From positions 1 through 44,444 of the forward strand of contig JBDQEV010000008.1 in NCBI GenBank assembly GCA_040266255.1: a DNA stretch of 44,444 nucleotides, in the 5' to 3' direction. The notes under the pieces are model-generated. The model did no database searches. It saw only the letters and a program-made list of their open reading frames with translations, and was not told the DNA's origin. Source of the stretch: Comchoanobacter sp040266255 (GTDB taxonomy: Bacteria; Pseudomonadota; Gammaproteobacteria; Comchoanobacterales; Comchoanobacteraceae). Numbering within the stretch: position 1 is the first letter of the stretch; every line of letters begins with the position of its first letter. The translations under genes and the position numbers were made by a program. Below, in pieces: positions 32,653-40,250 of the stretch.

Positions 32653-34170
32653 ATGACAGTGATAAAAAATAAGCAGGGTGTAGAGTTTACCGTTGAAGAG
32701 GGTATATTGTTGAAAGCTGATATTCCTGAAGGTGTATCTAAGATTGACATACCTGTCGGTGTTACTAAGATTGGTCCTCAAGTATTTTCATACTGTAAAA
32801 GCATAAAAGATGTATATTTTCCACAAGGCTTGACTGAGATTTGCGATCGTGCATTTGCTTCGTGCGATGGCTTAACAGGAGCATTAGTGATTCCAAAGGG
32901 TGTGACTAAGATTGGAGTCAGTGCGTTTGAAGCCTGCGAAGGCTTAACAGGAAAGCTCTTTCTTCCAGATAGTCTAGCTACGATTGACGCCCGTGCATTT
33001 GCTAATTGCAGTGGCTTAACAGGAAGTTTAGACATTCCAGATAATGTAACTGATATTGGCGAGGGTGCATTTAGTTTGTGCAGTGGATTAACAGGAGCAG
33101 TAGTTATTCCAAATGGTATAACCAAGATTGCTAGGGCTGCATTTGTAGGCTGCAAAGGTTTAACAGCAGTGCATTTCTCAGAAGGTTTGACTGAGATTGG
33201 CGCCCGTGCATTTTCTACTTGTAGTGGCTTAATAGGAGCGTTAGTTATTCCAAAGGGTGTGACAAAAATTGGTGACCGTGCATTTTATTACTGTGATGGC
33301 TTTACAGGGGGGGTAGTTATTCCAGATAGTGTAACTGAGATTGGCTACAGTACATTTTGTGGCTTGAGTAGCATTACATCAGTATATTTCCCAGAAGGTG
33401 TGACTGAGGTTGGTAAGGATGCATTTTCTTGGTGCAGTGGTTTCACACATGTATTTTGTACACCAGAATTAGAAGAAAGGCTGTGTAAAGTAGGTGAGGC
33501 TAAGGTAATACAAGTTGCTATTAAAAGAGCAAAAGACACAGAAGCAGTATTAGAAAATGGTTTTTCAACATTGGGAGGAGATGCAGTTTGGCTATCTCCA
33601 GATTTAGTGAGACAGCATTTGCTGGCATTGCAGAGTCTTCCTGATGAAAGAACAGCATTTGCATGTATGGCAGAATATCAGCCAAAAATAATGGGTAGTT
33701 TAGAAGAGGAATGCTGTTTAGTTCAATGTCATGATGGATTCTACTATCCACTTGTTAAAGGTGGGATATGCACATTAGGTATAAATGATGAAATACAATC
33801 AGAAGGTCAGTCTGTTATTCAGTTTGAAGTAGATATGTTCCAGGATAAGTTGGAGCTTATGAAGCATATAGTAGAGGGTGTCACTGATATTGCAAATTCA
33901 AGATTCGAGGTTATGCGCGATATTCTTAAAAGTATTGAAGAAGGCGAAGTTAATGGGAGTCACTTACAAGGTTTACAAGAGCTGAATGAAAGTGTTCAGC
34001 ATATTGGTCAAGAAGGAGGCTCAGCAGGCATGGGTTCAGATAATTACTCTGTTGTTTGTGCAATGTTACAAGAACATATTGGGTCATTGAATGCGCAAAT
34101 GCCAAGTATGTTTTCAGAAGATGGAGGAGCAGAGTCTCGCAACGACGGACAATCTAATACACGTAACTAA
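32653..34170 (+). CDS. BspA-like leucine-rich repeat protein
   Basis: 505 residues. About ten LRR_5 (BspA/TpLRR) repeats of 23-24 residues fill residues 20-275, on the pattern x-I-P-x-x-V-T-x-I-G-x-x-A-F-x-x-C-x-G-L-T. The remaining about 230 residues are a non-repeat helical region (VRQHLLALQSLPDERTAF; VEGVTDIANSRF) with a Gly/Ser-rich tail. No signal peptide is visible. Start chosen at the ATG at 32653 because MTVIKNKQGVEF aligns with the paralog at 34480. Such LRR proteins mediate protein-protein contact and are frequent in protist-associated bacteria. It lies directly downstream of ssrA; a host-interaction role is inference. Confidence 0.8.
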   Translation: MTVIKNKQGVEFTVEEGILLKADIPEGVSKIDIPVGVTKIGPQVFSYCKSIKDVYFPQGLTEICDRAFASCDGLTGALVIPKGVTKIGVSAFEACEGLTGKLFLPDSLATIDARAFANCSGLTGSLDIPDNVTDIGEGAFSLCSGLTGAVVIPNGITKIARAAFVGCKGLTAVHFSEGLTEIGARAFSTCSGLIGALVIPKGVTKIGDRAFYYCDGFTGGVVIPDSVTEIGYSTFCGLSSITSVYFPEGVTEVGKDAFSWCSGFTHVFCTPELEERLCKVGEAKVIQVAIKRAKDTEAVLENGFSTLGGDAVWLSPDLVRQHLLALQSLPDERTAFACMAEYQPKIMGSLEEECCLVQCHDGFYYPLVKGGICTLGINDEIQSEGQSVIQFEVDMFQDKLELMKHIVEGVTDIANSRFEVMRDILKSIEEGEVNGSHLQGLQELNESVQHIGQEGGSAGMGSDNYSVVCAMLQEHIGSLNAQMPSMFSEDGGAESRNDGQSNTRN

Positions 34171-34208
34171 TCTATAATCACTTCAATCGTTTAGAGATAC
34201 AGATATTC

Positions 34209-34275
34209 TATTTAGATAGAATTGTTAGTTGACCTTTTCATCTTGCTAATTGAATTTAGAGATCGCAGTGGCCAA
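34209..34275 (+). pseudogene. degenerate partial copy of ssrA
   Basis: These 67 bases align without gaps to 32311-32377 inside ssrA (tmRNA pseudoknot region) with eight mismatches, about 88 percent identity. The acceptor and T-arm parts are missing. After it the sequence continues with DNA that resembles the spacer after the real ssrA. The rest of the 34171-34479 gap shows no gene; the whole gap matches the ssrA-to-LRR1 interval in layout. Confidence 0.85.
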
Positions 34276-34479
34276 TGTTGTCTGGTAATTTAAAAAAGCT
34301 TTATGGGCCATAAATAATGCAGTGATTGACTCATCTTTTAATAAAGTGTATGAATATCTAAATTTATAAAAATATAATCAATAAACTTAATTTAGTGATC
34401 TTTGTGAATTAAGTTAAAATTTTTCTGATATTAAGAGACAGTAGCTTTTAAGTACAAAAACTAATGAAGAAGTGAAGTT

Positions 34480-35649
34480 ATGGTAGAGATAACAAATGAC
34501 CAAGGAATAAAGTTTATAATTGAGGAGGGTGTATTGATTAAGGCTGTTATTCCAGATGGAGTAACAGAACTTATTATACCGGAAGACGTAGTTGGGATTG
34601 GTTATCGTGCATTTGCTGGTTGCTATGGTTTAACAGGTAAGCTAGTTATTCCAGATAGTGTGACTAAGATTGGTGAGGATGCATTTTCTGGTTGCAGTGG
34701 TTTAACAGGTAAGTTAGTTATTCCAGATAGTGTAACTGAGATTGGCAAGTATGCATTTTATGGTTGCAGTGGTTACACAGAATTAGTTATTCCAGATAGT
34801 GTAACTGAGATTGGCAAAGCTGCATTTGAACGTTGCAGTGGTTTCACAGAATTAGTTATTCCAAATAGCGTAACTGGGATTGGCGTACGTGCATTTCAAG
34901 GTTGCAGTGGTTTCACAGAATTAGTTATTCCAGATGGTGTGACTGAGATTGGCGACTGTGCATTTTATGGTTGCAGTGGTTTAACAGGTGAGTTAGTTAT
35001 TCCAGATAGTGTAACTGAGATTGGCGCACGTGCATTTTATGGTTGCAGTGGTTTCACAAAATTAGTTATTCCAGATGGTTGGACTAAGATTGGTGACAGT
35101 GCATTTTCTGGTTGCAGAGGTTTAACAGGTGAGTTAGTTATTCCAGATGGTGTAACTGAGATTGGCGACTGTGCATTTAAGTACTGCAGTGGTTTAACAG
35201 GTGAGTTAGTTATTCCAGATAGTGTAACTGAGATTGGCAAAGCTGTATTTGAAGGTTGCAGTGGTTTAACAGAATTAGTTATTCCAGATGGTTTGACTAA
35301 GATTGGTGACAGTGCATTTGAAGATTGCAGTGGTTTAACAGGTAAGCTAGTTATTCCAGATAGTGTAACTGAGATTGGCAAGTATGCATTTTATGGTTGC
35401 AGTGGTTTAACAGTTCAACGCAAGAGTAGAGTAGTTAATTTCTTCAAGAGAATCATTAATGCAATTGTTAGAGCCTTAAAGAGTATGGTGAGTTCTATCA
35501 AAGGTATATTTAGGGTAAAGCATACTAATAAAGCCAATGCAAAGGATAGTAAGAATTTAAAACGAGGAGATTCTCAAGGAATATATCTAGATAATAGGGA
35601 CGATAATAAACAAGATTATTCGCCTAGAGATAATTCAAGAAGGTTGTAG
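34480..35649 (+). CDS. BspA-like leucine-rich repeat protein with basic C-terminal helix
   Basis: 389 residues. The N-terminus MVEITNDQGIKF matches the upstream paralog. Twelve LRR_5 repeats of 23-24 residues (consensus VIPDSVTEIGKYAFYGCSGL) run from about residue 24 to 312 and are far more alike than those of the paralog. The C-terminus is different: an amphipathic basic stretch (VVNFFKRIINAIVRALKSMV) that could bind membrane, then a charged disordered tail ending RDNSRRL. No signal peptide is visible. It lies in tandem with the first LRR gene and a dead third copy. Secretion and host contact are inferred, not shown. Confidence 0.8.
   Translation: MVEITNDQGIKFIIEEGVLIKAVIPDGVTELIIPEDVVGIGYRAFAGCYGLTGKLVIPDSVTKIGEDAFSGCSGLTGKLVIPDSVTEIGKYAFYGCSGYTELVIPDSVTEIGKAAFERCSGFTELVIPNSVTGIGVRAFQGCSGFTELVIPDGVTEIGDCAFYGCSGLTGELVIPDSVTEIGARAFYGCSGFTKLVIPDGWTKIGDSAFSGCRGLTGELVIPDGVTEIGDCAFKYCSGLTGELVIPDSVTEIGKAVFEGCSGLTELVIPDGLTKIGDSAFEDCSGLTGKLVIPDSVTEIGKYAFYGCSGLTVQRKSRVVNFFKRIINAIVRALKSMVSSIKGIFRVKHTNKANAKDSKNLKRGDSQGIYLDNRDDNKQDYSPRDNSRRL
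34555..35420 (+). repeat. tandem 69/72-bp repeats encoding LRR units
   Basis: Twelve in-frame units of 69 or 72 bp, many differing by only a few bases. For example the third unit (near 34719) and the last (near 35344) are almost identical over about 65 bp. Units with TGKL or TGEL are 72 bp, those with TEL or TKL are 69 bp. High DNA identity implies recent unit duplication or conversion. Confidence 0.9.
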
Positions 35650-35750
35650 TGCAAGTGTCGATTAGATTGTCTGAAAGATAAATAAGAGGTAGTGAAGCTG
35701 AAGCATTTTTTAGTCATAATGATGAAAATTAGACATAAGACTGAAGGTTG

Positions 35751-35823
35751 ATGATAGTAACAAATGAGCAGGATGCAAAATTTACTATTTAGAGTGGGGT
35801 ATTAATTGATGCAGATATGCCCA
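35751..35823 (+). pseudogene. remnant of a third LRR gene (N-terminus only)
   Basis: An ATG at 35751 reads MIVTNEQDAKFTI, then TAG, then SGVLIDADMP. This aligns without gaps to the start of the 34480 gene (TNDQGIKFIIEEGVLIKAVIP); the first Glu codon has become a stop. No repeats follow. The 35650-35750 stretch before it holds nothing I can name. Confidence 0.75.
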
Positions 35824-35881
35824 ATTTAATATCCAGCCGTCAGTCTTCTGAAAGTAAGATCTTGACTGTATCATTAATGTG

Positions 35882-35940
35882 CTAGTATCTATTGGTTCAT
35901 ATTGTATGATAACTACATGGCTTTGTACTGGAGTGATTTT
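35882..35940 (+). repeat. about 60-bp direct repeat, copy 1
   Basis: Closely matches 35980-36039, with a handful of substitutions and one indel. The core GTATGATAACTACAT is identical, and both end TGGAGTGATTTT. In copy 2 this ending is the ribosome site of the Trm112-like gene; in copy 1 no gene follows. Confidence 0.88.
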
Positions 35941-35979
35941 TTCACCGCGATAAACTTTAGTGTTGTTTTTTGATAATAT

Positions 35980-36039
35980 CTAGTATCTCTTAGCTAATAT
36001 TTGTATGATAACTACATAGCTTTGTATTGGAGTGATTTT
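35980..36039 (+). repeat. about 60-bp direct repeat, copy 2 (leader of Trm112-like gene)
   Basis: Second copy of 35882-35940. It carries TATGAT, a possible -10 element, and GGAG placed six bases before the TTG start at 36039. It probably serves as the promoter and translation leader of the next operon. Confidence 0.88.
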
Positions 36040-36212
36040 TGGCAGATATTGATATGAACCGTTGCTTAGTTTGTCCATTAACTGGTTGTAGATTAAAGTT
36101 ATCAGAAGATAGGCGATGGCTGGTGTCAAAAGCAGCTAGATTAAGGTATCCAATTATTGATGGTGTGCCAGTACTGAAGGTAGATAAAGCTCAACAAATG
36201 GAGGAGAAATGA
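36039..36212 (+). CDS. Trm112-like (YcaR/UPF0434) protein
   Basis: 57 residues with the family pattern LVCPLTGCRLKLS near the start and RLRYPIIDGVPVLKV near the end. Family members often carry four cysteines for zinc; here only three Cys are visible (NRCLVCPLTGC), so metal binding may be altered. TTG start with a good GGAG site; the first ATG, five codons later, has none. Its stop overlaps the HIT gene start (ATGA). Bacterial members have no settled function; some help other enzymes. Confidence 0.8.
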   Translation: MADIDMNRCLVCPLTGCRLKLSEDRRWLVSKAARLRYPIIDGVPVLKVDKAQQMEEK

Positions 36213-36541
36213 CAATATTTGCACAAATGATCAGTGGTGATATTCCAGTAGATTTTGTTCATGAAGATGAGTACTGTATTGTGATTAATGATATTAATCC
36301 ACAAGCACCAGTTCATTTATTGGTGATCCCCAAAAAAGAAATACCAAGGCTATCGCAATCAGAAGATACAGACCAAGCAGTCTTAGGGCACTTAATGTTA
36401 GTAGCAAAAAAGATTGCAAAAGAACAAGGTCTAGAAAGTTTTAGACTAGTGATCAATGATGGAGTAGATGCTTGTCAAAGCGTTTATCATTTACATCTTC
36501 ATATTTTAGGAGGCAGAGGTTTTTCTTGGCCACCAGGTTAA
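36209..36541 (+). CDS. HIT-family (HinT-like) nucleotide hydrolase
   Basis: 110 residues with the histidine triad HLHLHILGG near residue 95 and the N-terminal FAQMISGDIPVDFVHEDE typical of HinT. HinT hydrolyses adenosine phosphoramidates such as AMP-lysine. GAGGAG precedes the ATG. It is translationally coupled to the Trm112-like gene. It ends one base before the convergent permease gene. Confidence 0.93.
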   Translation: MTIFAQMISGDIPVDFVHEDEYCIVINDINPQAPVHLLVIPKKEIPRLSQSEDTDQAVLGHLMLVAKKIAKEQGLESFRLVINDGVDACQSVYHLHLHILGGRGFSWPPG

Positions 36542-37612
36542 TTAATTTGAGTCAACTAACCAACTCTCATCTTGATGGAAAATATTACTCATTGTTTTGA
36601 TGACCAGTGAAGTTGCTGGTATCGCTAAAACAATCCCCATAACACCAAATAATCCACCAGCAATCATGATGACCAGAAGTGCACTAGGTAGGTTAATTCC
36701 GAGTCTGTTGCCAATTAAATAAGGTGATAGAATCATACTTTCAAATAAGTGGGTTAAACCAAAGAGGATTGTGATTTGGCTAAGGACAAAGAGTGAAGGT
36801 CCATAACTGGCTACCATTGTAATGCAGCTAATGATGAATGCTAAAATTGCTCCAGCAACCGGGATGATATATAACAATCCTGTCATGATGCCAAGTGTTA
36901 TAGAATAGGGGCATTCAATGATTGAAAGACCAATTGAGTAAAGGATGCACAAGGAGATGATTAGTGTTCCTTGACCTGCTATCCATGTGGTCAATGTTTC
37001 ATGTAAGTGATTAATGAACCAGGCGACATCATCCCTTATAGGGCTAGGTGTCCAGTCAATAAATCGATGTATAGCATTTTCACCGTCTTTGAGGGCAAAA
37101 AAGTAGAATAGAGGGATAAACAGTAAACTAGTAAAGAATAAGATGATATCAATAGAGTGCTGTATGGTATTTGTGAGAATCTTGGGTAAGGCATTAAGTG
37201 CTGTGATATCTTGGGTGTCAATAACACGGTTGATAATAGCTTGCCAGTTTGGTATGTGAAGCTGTATATCATAAACTGATAGGTTGCTATTGATAATTTG
37301 ATAGGCGGCTTCAATACTGGCAGGTAAGTTTTGAATAAATCTTGTAAACTCTAAAACTAAAAGAGGAACGCCCCTAAAGATAAATAGTAATATAATCCCA
37401 AATAAGCTCAGTGATATCAGTGAGGCTGAGGTCGTCGCATCTAGCCCTAGTTGTTTTAGATAGATGTAAACGGGCCTACTTAAGTAAACAAGTACAATTG
37501 CTAAAAATAGAGGGATTAAATAGCCTTTTAGGCCATAAAACATCAAGCCCAATACTGATAAAATAAATATTGAAAAAATAATGGTTAGTCTTTTCTTAGG
37601 ATGTTTGATCAT
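36542..37612 (-). CDS. AI-2E family transporter (PerM-like)
   Basis: 356 residues with about eight membrane segments arranged as in the PerM/TqsA family: two near the N-terminus, a soluble middle region (about 100-150) and five towards the C-terminus (GIMTGLLYIIPVAGAILAF; the ANLPSALLV-type segment reads GINLPSALLVI). Family members have been linked to autoinducer export, ion or small-solute transport; the substrate here is unknown. It overlaps the smpB stop (ATGA), so it is cotranscribed with smpB. Confidence 0.85.
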   Translation of the reverse strand: MIKHPKKRLTIIFSIFILSVLGLMFYGLKGYLIPLFLAIVLVYLSRPVYIYLKQLGLDATTSASLISLSLFGIILLFIFRGVPLLVLEFTRFIQNLPASIEAAYQIINSNLSVYDIQLHIPNWQAIINRVIDTQDITALNALPKILTNTIQHSIDIILFFTSLLFIPLFYFFALKDGENAIHRFIDWTPSPIRDDVAWFINHLHETLTTWIAGQGTLIISLCILYSIGLSIIECPYSITLGIMTGLLYIIPVAGAILAFIISCITMVASYGPSLFVLSQITILFGLTHLFESMILSPYLIGNRLGINLPSALLVIMIAGGLFGVMGIVLAIPATSLVIKTMSNIFHQDESWLVDSN

Positions 37613-38076
37613 TCATACCCCCTTTGCTTCCGTTGCGTATCTTCATATCGCTTGATATCTCGTTCCTTAATGCTTTGCTTTTTGTCATGTAATTTCTTAC
37701 CTGTGGCCAAAGCAATCTCTAATTTGATTTTACCATTTTTAAAATACATTTTCACAGGTACAATTGTTTGACCTTGTTGCTGGCACTGTCCAATCAGCTT
37801 TTTTAACTCTTTATATTGTAGTAAAAGCTTTCTTTCTCGAAGAGGATCTGCTTTTTGATGTGTGGTTGTAGAGAGTGGAGAGATATGCGCTCCAATTAAC
37901 CATGCTTCTCCATTCTTTAGAGACACATAGCTTTGTGCCAGTTGTATCTGACCTTGGCGAATTGCAACTACCTCCCAACCAAGCAGCACTAAACCAGCTT
38001 CAAACTTTGTACCAAGCTGGTACTGAAAGCTTGCTTGTCTATTGTGTGCAATTGACTTTGAGGATGCTTTTGCCAT
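37609..38076 (-). CDS. smpB: SsrA-binding protein SmpB
   Basis: 155 residues, as usual (160). The N-terminus (HNRQASFQY) is followed by the core beta barrel (FEAGLVLLGWEVVAIRQG, SYVSLKNGEAWLIGAHISP) and a basic tail (HDKKQSIKERDIKRY) that enters the decoding centre. It brings tmRNA to stalled ribosomes. It is divergent from ratA, as in E. coli, and is followed by the permease gene. Confidence 0.97.
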   Translation of the reverse strand: MAKASSKSIAHNRQASFQYQLGTKFEAGLVLLGWEVVAIRQGQIQLAQSYVSLKNGEAWLIGAHISPLSTTTHQKADPLRERKLLLQYKELKKLIGQCQQQGQTIVPVKMYFKNGKIKLEIALATGKKLHDKKQSIKERDIKRYEDTQRKQRGYE

Positions 38077-38102
38077 GAATTGTATCAGTTTAACTCTTGG
38101 TA

Positions 38103-38111
38103 TGTTACACT
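38103..38111 (+). promoter_or_regulatory. possible extended -10 promoter of ratA
   Basis: TGTTACACT (extended -10 type) lies 33 bases before the ratA start; the same GGTATGTTACA context occurs at the ahpC promoter. No clear -35. Confidence 0.3.
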
Positions 38112-38143
38112 AGTTAGGATGGATAAGCCAAAAAAAACAGGAT

Positions 38144-38563
38144 ATGGGACGTTTTCACAAGATATATAGTGCAAAATGCACACCAGAAGAAGCATTTTTA
38201 TTGATCAATGATACAGAGTGTTATGCACAAATTTTACCCTATTGTCACCAGTCAGGTACAATATCGCACGAGTCACCCACAAGCAAATTAGCATATCTGG
38301 TATTAGGGCATGGAGGGATGAGTGTTAAGTTAGTGACTAGAAATGAATACCACGCACCAAAATCAATTCAAGTACAGTTAGTGGAGGGACCAATGGAGGC
38401 GCTGAATGGGAGTTGGTGCTTTGAGTCATCTCTAGATGGCTGTTTGATTACAGTAGAGTTTCAATATCAGTTTACAAACTGGCTCATGCAAAAGGCATTT
38501 GAGAGTGTGTTTTCTAAGATGGTGGATGATGTACTTAGCCGTTTTTCAAGTATAGTAGAGTAA
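38144..38563 (+). CDS. ratA: RatA-like START/polyketide cyclase-fold protein
   Basis: 139 residues of the RatA/Coq10 family. It has the YSAKCTPEEAFLLINDTECYAQILPYC opening, GPMEALNGSW in the middle and the C-terminal helix FESVFSKMVDDVLSRF. The family binds ubiquinone (Coq10) or has been described as a ribosome association toxin in E. coli. It is divergent from smpB, the conserved arrangement. The next gene follows after 5 bp, so two unknown genes may be cotranscribed with it. Confidence 0.9.
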   Translation: MGRFHKIYSAKCTPEEAFLLINDTECYAQILPYCHQSGTISHESPTSKLAYLVLGHGGMSVKLVTRNEYHAPKSIQVQLVEGPMEALNGSWCFESSLDGCLITVEFQYQFTNWLMQKAFESVFSKMVDDVLSRFSSIVE

Positions 38564-38568
38564 AAATA

Positions 38569-39420
38569 ATGGAAGAGACATCATTTAGACCAATTGGCCA
38601 CACTCAATCGTCAATGCGGTCAATAGCAGAATCATTTAGCACATCACTAAAGCGTATTGGTGTCATCAATGGTTATCAGTATTTGGAAATGTTATCAAAA
38701 TCGATGGCAAAGTCGGCTGAGATTGCTCGATGTGATCACAGTTATGAGGATACAATCAAGAGCGAACTTGTTTATGAAGTGCGTGGGAGTATGATAAAAA
38801 AGAAAATCAGAGATTACTTTAAGGTTGCTTCTGATCGTGTTGTTCCTTTGGGTATGCAGGATAAATTGATTGAATATGTTATGGTGCTTGAAAGTTATTT
38901 GAGATACTGCACAACTTTATTTTTAAGTGGGTACTGTCGTCGCAGGTGTGATGCACACGGTCATCTAGTTCATTCCTTGTTGCGAGATTATCGTGTTGAT
39001 GTGACAAATTTATTGCTTTATCCACAGATGTTTGTAGCGCTGTTTAATGATCACGACTTATCAAAAGTCACTGCGTATAGGCCATGCGTTGCTAGAGGTC
39101 AAGGTATATATTATAATCTATCAGTTTTAGTATATGAGTTTTATTCAAAAATAGAGGATTTAATACGATCTGAAGCTCAATATGAGATGCAGTGGTGCTG
39201 TATTAAAGTTATGGACACAGAAATAAAAAATCAACTAGAGATTGTGAATCATGCTCGTGAAGAGCACTTTGATGTATTAAAGAATGAGAAAAGTCACTTC
39301 GATGAGTTAGAGGGCAAAATTAATGAATGTATCAGTACAATTAATCATTTCATGTGTCAAAGACGTCAGCAAGAGAATGGTTATACTGAAAGCACACCAT
39401 TCATTAATGCTCCAGTATAG
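38569..39420 (+). CDS. unknown helical protein, first of a pair
   Basis: 283 residues, no recognised family, no signal peptide or membrane segment. Mostly helical and Cys-rich (ten or so Cys). The segment KLIEYVMVLESYLRYCTTLFLSG near residue 98 is loosely similar to EKCVMLIHGYEALLAQALLG in the next protein. The ends are also alike: YTESTPFINAPV here, HTETTPLLSTTMVG there. It follows ratA by 5 bp and precedes the paralog-like gene by 8 bp. It occupies the spot where lptD normally precedes surA. A function cannot be assigned. Confidence 0.6.
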   Translation: MEETSFRPIGHTQSSMRSIAESFSTSLKRIGVINGYQYLEMLSKSMAKSAEIARCDHSYEDTIKSELVYEVRGSMIKKKIRDYFKVASDRVVPLGMQDKLIEYVMVLESYLRYCTTLFLSGYCRRRCDAHGHLVHSLLRDYRVDVTNLLLYPQMFVALFNDHDLSKVTAYRPCVARGQGIYYNLSVLVYEFYSKIEDLIRSEAQYEMQWCCIKVMDTEIKNQLEIVNHAREEHFDVLKNEKSHFDELEGKINECISTINHFMCQRRQQENGYTESTPFINAPV

Positions 39421-39428
39421 GTTTTAGT

Positions 39429-40181
39429 ATGGAAACTGAATTAAGAGCAGTCAATAGTCAAGCAATTGAATCTATGAAATATAACTTAGAAGACTATGTT
39501 GAGGGGATAAAGCAAGTGATGCAAGATCTGAAATCTAGATCTCAAGAGAGTAGTATGTTGAATTTATCTAAGGCACAAGTAGATTGGTATACAAGTATAG
39601 ACATCATAAACTATCAAAAAGATTTTTTTACAACATGTTTAGGGTCATATTTTGAGGATGCACAAACAGATCAGATTGAAAAATGTGTCATGTTGATACA
39701 TGGCTATGAAGCATTACTAGCACAAGCTTTACTCGGTATTTCAATTCAAGTGATTGAGGAGGAAGAAAGTCCAACAAGTGAGCATAGTGTATTGGCATTA
39801 GATATCATTGGAAAGCTTATCTATTTTAGGATGAAGGAGTTTTATCCACAGCACTTGGTTGAGGTTTTTCAAGATAAAACAATGCAGCCAACGCTCACTC
39901 AGTATTGTTGTTTTAGTTTACCAAATATAACTGCAGTAGAGCGTGTATATCGCTTTATAGAACAACTTTATACAACAGTAGTGATCAGTCAGGATATAGG
40001 TCTGTTTTCAAAACATGCTAAAATGATTGATAAAGTTTGCCAAAAGCACTTGTCTATACTGCGGACAGAGGTTCAGGCTGCTTTGGCTGCAAAAGAGGTT
40101 GAAATCAATGATGCTTTATATGCATTGAATGATTGTCATACTGAAACTACGCCGCTTTTATCCACTACTATGGTAGGTTAA
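39429..40181 (+). CDS. unknown helical protein, second of a pair
   Basis: 250 residues, no recognised family. Helical and acidic (pattern ISIQVIEEEESPTSEHSVL near residue 105), no membrane segment. It shares overall layout and the C-terminal T-E-[ST]-T-P-[FL] motif with the preceding protein, suggesting ancient duplication. The tail reads ETTPLL, which equals the eukaryotic acidic dileucine sorting pattern (E-x-x-x-L-L). No strong ribosome site is visible. A host-directed role is only a suggestion. Confidence 0.6.
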   Translation: METELRAVNSQAIESMKYNLEDYVEGIKQVMQDLKSRSQESSMLNLSKAQVDWYTSIDIINYQKDFFTTCLGSYFEDAQTDQIEKCVMLIHGYEALLAQALLGISIQVIEEEESPTSEHSVLALDIIGKLIYFRMKEFYPQHLVEVFQDKTMQPTLTQYCCFSLPNITAVERVYRFIEQLYTTVVISQDIGLFSKHAKMIDKVCQKHLSILRTEVQAALAAKEVEINDALYALNDCHTETTPLLSTTMVG

Positions 40182-40250
40182 TTGTATCATACTTGGATTT
40201 TCAGGATGGTTTTGGTATAGTTTGTCAATAAATATTGAGGAGAATATGGA

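Noticed and set aside
32778..33155. Long open frames antisense to the LRR genes (also 33345-33751 and 35037-35381)
   Set aside because: They arise from the repeat structure of the LRR coding strand and have repetitive translations (SVTLSGIT type) with no ribosome sites.
34555..35420. CRISPR-like array
   Set aside because: The regular repeats are in-frame LRR codons inside one gene, with no spacers; no CRISPR was seen anywhere in the window.
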